Source: Actinocrinis sp046724665 (GTDB lineage: Bacteria; Actinomycetota; Actinomycetes; Streptomycetales; Catenulisporaceae). From it: a stretch of 8,865 nt of DNA. How positions within the stretch are numbered: position 1 is the stretch's first letter; each line of letters begins with the position of its first letter. Of the stretch, positions 5,457-8,865 are shown piece by piece. Under the pieces are notes generated by a model. The model ran no database searches. It was not told the DNA's origin and saw nothing but the letters and a program-made list of their open reading frames with translations. The stretch is taken from the NCBI GenBank assembly GCA_046724665.1, contig JBKOWZ010000133.1:1-8865 (forward strand). The letters run 5' to 3'. Both the position numbers and the translations under genes were made by a program.

Positions 5457-5978
5457 ATGGACTCCGGTTCGGGTTCGGGCGCGCGTGTCTTCGTGGGCGT
5501 GGACCGCTCGCAGCCTGGCCTCGCCGCGCTGCGGTTCGCGGTTGACGAGGCCAGACGACGCAGTGCGCCGCTACACGCGGTGCGCGTCACACCGCGGCTG
5601 ACGTTGCGCGCGGTCGAGGAGATCGACGCGGCGTTCGACGACGCCCTCGGCGGTCTGCCGGGCGACATCGTGGTCCATCGCGAAGTCCTGGTCGGCTCGG
5701 TCGCCGACACGCTCACCCGCCGCGCGCACTACTCCACGGACGTCCTGATTGTCGGGACCGACGGCGGCAGGCAGCGGCGCGGCCTGTTCGGCCTCGGCTC
5801 GGCGTCGATCGGCCACGCGTGCGTACGTAAAGCGCGGTGCCCGGTGCTCATCGTGCCCGATCCGCCGATAACCGAGCCGGGCTCAGTCCCGGATCGCGAC
5901 GGCCAACGTGTCGATCGCGGGGCGCGGCGCTCCGTCCACCGCACGCGTCACGCGCTCCGCACGCTCGACGCGCAGTGA
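5457..5978 (+). CDS. Universal stress protein (UspA family), single domain with overlapping tail
   Basis: 173 aa from the ATG at 5457, chosen because a GGGGGAGGG tract lies directly upstream and the Usp domain starts at once; the frame is open further upstream to 5343, but that part looks like low-complexity leader. Residues 10-134 are one Usp domain: first strand VFVGVDRS with D16, helix LAALRFAVDEARRR, and the nucleotide-binding end IVGTDGGRQRRGLFGLGSAS (98-117) with G100, G103/104 and G114-S115, one residue longer than the usual G-2x-G-9x-G-S, then RCPVLIVP (127-134). Such proteins bind ATP and help survival under stress or hypoxia; the partner is unknown. Residues 143-173 are Arg-rich, lie beyond the fold and are encoded by DNA that is antisense to the methyltransferase 3' end (96-bp convergent overlap). 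The tail is probably not structured. Confidence 0.8.
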   Translation: MDSGSGSGARVFVGVDRSQPGLAALRFAVDEARRRSAPLHAVRVTPRLTLRAVEEIDAAFDDALGGLPGDIVVHREVLVGSVADTLTRRAHYSTDVLIVGTDGGRQRRGLFGLGSASIGHACVRKARCPVLIVPDPPITEPGSVPDRDGQRVDRGARRSVHRTRHALRTLDAQ

Positions 5979-6473
5979 GCCGAGGGGCGCGGTAAGCGCC
6001 TCGGGTGTGTAGAGCACGTCCGGATCCTGCGGCCCGCCGAAGCCGTCGGCGATGTTCGTTACGTCGTGCCCGACGACGAACAGCGTTCCGCCCGGGGCGA
6101 GCGCGTCGGCGGCGCGGCGCAGCACCGTCGCGAGATCGCGCGGAACCAGGTGCAGGTAGGCGATCAGCACGAGGTCGTAACCGCCGGGTTCGGGCGCGTA
6201 GCCGGTCACGTCGGCGGCGACCCACTCCAGTTCGAGCCCGTCCTCGGCGGCCCGCTCGCGGCCCTTGTCCAGCGCGGCCGTCGAGAAGTCCACGGCGGTG
6301 ACCCGCCAACCCCGCCCCGCGAGCCACAGCGCGTTGCGCCCCTCGCCGCAGGCGAGGTCCAGCGCGCGGCCGGGGGCGAGGCCGGCGAGCCCTTCGGCGA
6401 CGAAGACGTTCGGCGTCAGGCTCCAGACCCACTTCGTCTCGCGGTACCGCTCATCCCAGTCGGTCTGGCTCAT
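5883..6473 (-). CDS. Class I SAM-dependent methyltransferase
   Basis: 196 aa. It begins WDERYRETKWVWS, the opening seen in TehB-like and thiol/small-molecule methyltransferases. Motif I is ALDLACGEGRNALWLAGRG (37-55), the S-adenosylmethionine-binding loop. D62 in VTAVDFS is the acidic residue after strand 2, D88 in VAADVTG lies after strand 3, and YDLVLIAYLHLVPRD (99-113) is strand 4 with motif post II. PGGTLFVVGHD (127-137) is strand 5. The substrate is not evident; tellurite or thiopurine methylation are possible for the family but unproven. The ATG has a GAGGG site eight bases upstream. The gene is last in a minus-strand run and its 3' end overlaps the stress-protein tail. Confidence 0.88.
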   Translation of the reverse strand: MSQTDWDERYRETKWVWSLTPNVFVAEGLAGLAPGRALDLACGEGRNALWLAGRGWRVTAVDFSTAALDKGRERAAEDGLELEWVAADVTGYAPEPGGYDLVLIAYLHLVPRDLATVLRRAADALAPGGTLFVVGHDVTNIADGFGGPQDPDVLYTPEALTAPLGSLRVERAERVTRAVDGAPRPAIDTLAVAIRD

Positions 6474-6516
6474 GCCGTCGTCCCTCGCTGCGCCGATCAG
6501 AGGTAGAAGTCACAGG

Positions 6517-6522
6517 ATATTA
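6517..6522 (-). promoter_or_regulatory. Possible -10 box of the methyltransferase gene
   Basis: TAATAT on the minus strand lies in an AT-rich island inside the 93-base gap between the DUF427 and methyltransferase genes, about 44 bases before the start codon. No good -35 box pairs with it, so independent transcription is only a possibility. Confidence 0.2.
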
Positions 6523-6566
6523 CGAAGCGAATGATCCTCGCCGCGGCGCGACTGCTTCCCCTTCTG

Positions 6567-6860
6567 CTACTTCACCTTCTCGATCTTCACGCCGCGCCAG
6601 AAAGCCACGTAGTCGCGGATCTCGGCCGCCTCGTCCGAGGGCTTCGGGTAGTACCAGGCCGCGTCGCGGTTGGTCGTGCCGTCCACGTTCAGCGAGTAGT
6701 AGCTGGCCAGCCCCTTCCAGGAGCACATCGTGGTGGTCTTGCTCGGCGCGAAGAACTCCCGGCGCACCGCCTCGGGCGGGAAGTAGTGGTTCCCCTCGAC
6801 CACCACGGTCTTGTCGCTCTCGGCGATCACCTGACCGTTCCACACCGCGCGCACCGTCAT
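6567..6860 (-). CDS. DUF427 family protein
   Basis: 97 aa, full length for a single DUF427 domain. Family landmarks are RAVWNGQVIAES (4-15), VEGNHYFPPEAV (21-32), TTTMCSWKGLASYYSL (42-57) with the conserved C46 and WKG, DAAWYYPKPSDEA (66-78) and IRDYVAFWRGVKIE (81-94). The fold is a small beta-rich domain of unknown biochemical role, common in actinobacteria and cyanobacteria; no catalytic function is assigned here. The start is secured by a perfect AAGGAGG ribosome site five bases upstream (plus-strand 6866-6872), the strongest in the window, suggesting high expression. It lies 58 bases after the acetyltransferase and 93 bases before the methyltransferase. Confidence 0.92.
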   Translation of the reverse strand: MTVRAVWNGQVIAESDKTVVVEGNHYFPPEAVRREFFAPSKTTTMCSWKGLASYYSLNVDGTTNRDAAWYYPKPSDEAAEIRDYVAFWRGVKIEKVK

Positions 6861-6918
6861 GACGGCCTCCTTCTCAGACTACGCATTCCAAACGAACTGA
6901 ATACCACGTCGGCACCGG

Positions 6919-7500
6919 CTACAACCCGCCGCCTTGCCCACTTCTTCCGTCCGGCGCGCCCGGGTCGGCGAGTTCGTCGGCCAGCAGGTCCATCAGCAGG
7001 CCGTCGTGCCAGGTGCCGTCGGCGCCGCGCTCGTAGCGGCGCATCACGCCGACCGGCCGGAAGCCGACCTTGGCATAGCAGCGGATCGCCGCCGAGTTGT
7101 CCGCCGCCGGGTCGATGGTGATCCGATGGTGCCCGTGATCGACGATCAGATGGCGCGCCACCGCGTACACGGCGTCGCTGCCAAGCCCGCGGCCGCGTAC
7201 CGCAGGGTCGAGGTAGATGTCGATCGACGCGTGCCGGTAGTCCGGCTCCTCCTCGGCTGACCACTGGATCAGGCCGGTCGTACGATCTTCGTATTCGATG
7301 GCGAAGCTGTGCGCCTCATCGTCGGCCAGCTCGTCGGTGACGGCTGCGGCCAGGTCATCGCCGCCGCGCCACCAGCGGTACACCTCCGGATCCGAACGGA
7401 TCGCCGCCAGCGCGGGGATGTCGGCTTCGCCTGCCGGCCGCAGCGTGACCAGCGCGCCGCGCAGCGTCGTCTTCGTCCCGGGCAGCGCCGCATCGTCCAT
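6919..7500 (-). CDS. GNAT acetyltransferase, aminoglycoside 6'-N-acetyltransferase-like
   Basis: 193 aa. A GNAT domain spans about 12-175: VTLRPAGEADIPALAAIRSD (18-37), RWWRGGDD (42-49), IDIYLDPAVRGRGLGSDAV (93-111) containing the acetyl-CoA pyrophosphate-binding pattern R-x-x-G-x-G (102-107), RITIDPAADNSAAIRCYAKV (126-145) and GFRPVGVMRRYERGADGTWH (146-165) with DGLLMDLLADEL. The RWW motif and the DNSAAIRCYAKVGF / RRYERGADGTWHDGLLMDLL ending resemble AAC(6')-type enzymes, but close chromosomal relatives often have other or unknown amine substrates, so resistance is not established. Residues 180-193 form a Gly-rich tail. An AGGG site lies eight bases before the ATG. The start is 10 bases after the ROK regulator stop, indicating one operon. 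Confidence 0.88.
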   Translation of the reverse strand: MDDAALPGTKTTLRGALVTLRPAGEADIPALAAIRSDPEVYRWWRGGDDLAAAVTDELADDEAHSFAIEYEDRTTGLIQWSAEEEPDYRHASIDIYLDPAVRGRGLGSDAVYAVARHLIVDHGHHRITIDPAADNSAAIRCYAKVGFRPVGVMRRYERGADGTWHDGLLMDLLADELADPGAPDGRSGQGGGL

Positions 7501-7510
7501 ACGGGGGACC

Positions 7511-8865
7511 CTAACGGTCGGCGGCGCGCCGCTCAGCTGCGTTCAGGACTGCACTCGGGCTCGTGCTGTGCGTGTTGCGCCAGGCCGCGTAACGCGCCGG
7601 GTCCTCGATGATCCGCCGGATCGTTACTGTGCCCGCGCCGAGCAGCGGACCGCGCCTGCCGAGCTCGGACACCCGCAACGCCTCGGGGTTCCACGGCCGC
7701 ACGGTCACCCGCGCCGCCAACTCCGCGCGCATGCCCGGCAGCAGCCACTCGCCCAGCTCTGCGTACGCGCCGCCGAGCACCACCGCCGAGGGGTCGAGCA
7801 GGTTCACCATGCCGGACAGCGCCGTGCCCAGCGCCCGGCCCGCCTGTTCCAGCGCTTCGAGCGCGCGCCGGTTCCCGGCCAGCGCCTGGTCGGTCAGCGT
7901 CTTGATGCGATCGCCGCCGGTATCCGACAGCCCCGCCGCGCGCAGCACGGTTTCCTCGCCCGCGTACTGCTCCAGGCAGCCGCGCGCGCCGCAGGTGCAT
8001 TTTGGGCCGTCCGGGTACACCGGCACGTGCCCCAGTTCCCCGGCGAACCCGCGCGCCCCGCGAAACAGCCGGCCGCCGATCATCACGGCGGCGCCGATGC
8101 CGGCCTCCGCGGACACGTGCACGAAGTCCGGCGGCCGGGTCGAGCCGTGCCACAGCTCGGCCAGCGCGCCGAGGTTCGCCTCGTTCTCCACCTCGAGCGG
8201 CACCGGCCGCAGCGGCGCGGGCAGCCACTCGGCCACCGCGTCCGCGATCGGCACCGCGCGCCAGCCGAGGTTGGGCGCCTTCTCCACGGTCCCGCTCGCC
8301 GCGCCCACCAGGCCGGGAACCGCGACCACGGTGCCGACCGGACGCAGCCCCTGCGCCGCGGCGTGTTGCAGCGCGGCGGCGGCCACGTCACTCAGCTCCG
8401 CGAGCACCTCGCGCGGCTCGCGGCCGCGGTTCGGCGCCTCGATCTCGATCCAGGTGCGCACGGTGCCGTGCAGGTCGATCACGCAGGCGCCCAGATGCTC
8501 GACCCCGACCTCCAGCCCGAGCCCGGCCGGCCCCTGGCCGCTGAGCGCCAGCGCGGAGCCCGGCCGGCCCACCCGGCCGCTGGGCGCCAGGCCGAGCTCG
8601 GTGGTCAGGCCGGCCGCGGCCAGCTCGTTGACCAGGCTGCCGACCGCGGCCCTGGTCAGCCCGGTGAGCTCGGCGACCTCGGCGCGCGAACTCGGGCCGT
8701 GCGCCGCCAGCGCGCCCATGACCAGCGCCAGGTTCTGCCGCCGCATGCCCTGCTGCGAGGCCGGGCCCCCGGTGCGCGGCGCCCGGCTACCGCGCGCGGA
8801 CGGTGCGGACTGCGCGGCCTGCTCGGAGTGCCAGGCCTGCGTGCCCTGCGGCCTGGCTGCGTCAG
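7511..8865 (-). CDS. ROK family transcriptional regulator (start beyond right edge)
   Basis: The first internal Met (8746) would give 411 aa, but the frame stays open to the window edge with a plausible N-terminus (TGGPASQQGMRRQNLALVM), and no ribosome site precedes that Met, so the true start is probably upstream and the gene is partial. Numbering from Met 8746: residues 4-50 are a winged-helix DNA-binding domain (SRAEVAELTGLTRAAVGSLV), then the ROK sugar-kinase-like domain with GLGLEVGVEHLGACVIDLHG (75-94), VPGLVG (143-148), ENEANLGALAE (187-197), GIGAAVMIGGRLFRGARGFA (216-235) and the zinc site GH(239-240)...CTCGARGC (250-257). Kinases of the family have Asp in NDA; Glu here fits a non-catalytic sugar-sensing repressor. 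The inducer is probably a sugar or sugar phosphate. The GNAT gene follows after 10 bases. Confidence 0.9.
   Translation of the reverse strand, partial: DAARPQGTQAWHSEQAAQSAPSARGSRAPRTGGPASQQGMRRQNLALVMGALAAHGPSSRAEVAELTGLTRAAVGSLVNELAAAGLTTELGLAPSGRVGRPGSALALSGQGPAGLGLEVGVEHLGACVIDLHGTVRTWIEIEAPNRGREPREVLAELSDVAAAALQHAAAQGLRPVGTVVAVPGLVGAASGTVEKAPNLGWRAVPIADAVAEWLPAPLRPVPLEVENEANLGALAELWHGSTRPPDFVHVSAEAGIGAAVMIGGRLFRGARGFAGELGHVPVYPDGPKCTCGARGCLEQYAGEETVLRAAGLSDTGGDRIKTLTDQALAGNRRALEALEQAGRALGTALSGMVNLLDPSAVVLGGAYAELGEWLLPGMRAELAARVTVRPWNPEALRVSELGRRGPLLGAGTVTIRRIIEDPARYAAWRNTHSTSPSAVLNAAERRAADR

Overview
The window is very GC-rich, with strong third-position G/C bias, GTG starts, purine-rich Shine-Dalgarno sites and actinobacterial protein families (3Fe-4S ferredoxin, ROK regulator, DUF427, 14-TM DHA2 exporter). 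It is most likely chromosomal DNA of a streptomycete-like or Catenulispora-like actinomycete. No RNA gene, insertion sequence, integrase, CRISPR array or phage gene was seen.

Layout. The left part (1-2362) is on the minus strand. It holds the N-terminus of a secreted protein running off the left edge, then a two-gene unit: an unrecognised 307-aa protein with HxH and SxxD motifs reminiscent of JAB/JAMM metalloproteases, and 17 bases downstream a membrane-anchored or secreted GH26-like glycoside hydrolase. The middle (2600-5199) is on the plus strand. It holds a small 3Fe-4S ferredoxin gene, a striking tandem array of about 146-bp repeats made of the ferredoxin 3' end plus its downstream spacer, and a DHA2-type drug/proton antiporter preceded by a perfect inverted-repeat operator candidate. 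A universal stress protein (plus strand) follows behind a G-rich leader and collides tail-to-tail, with a 96-bp overlap, with a minus-strand run. In transcription order that run is a ROK regulator (open at the right edge), a GNAT acetyltransferase resembling aminoglycoside 6'-N-acetyltransferases, a DUF427 protein and a class I SAM methyltransferase.

How the genes fit together. The GH26-like enzyme and the 307-aa protein are probably co-transcribed; their shared task is unknown. ROK and GNAT are 10 bases apart and look like a regulator-effector pair. The antiporter stands alone without an adjacent regulator, although its operator looks MarR-like. The ferredoxin has no P450 or reductase beside it in this window. 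The most unusual feature is the ferredoxin array: three extra headless copies of the C-terminal 28 residues, whose differences are mostly synonymous or conservative although the copies cannot be read as one protein.
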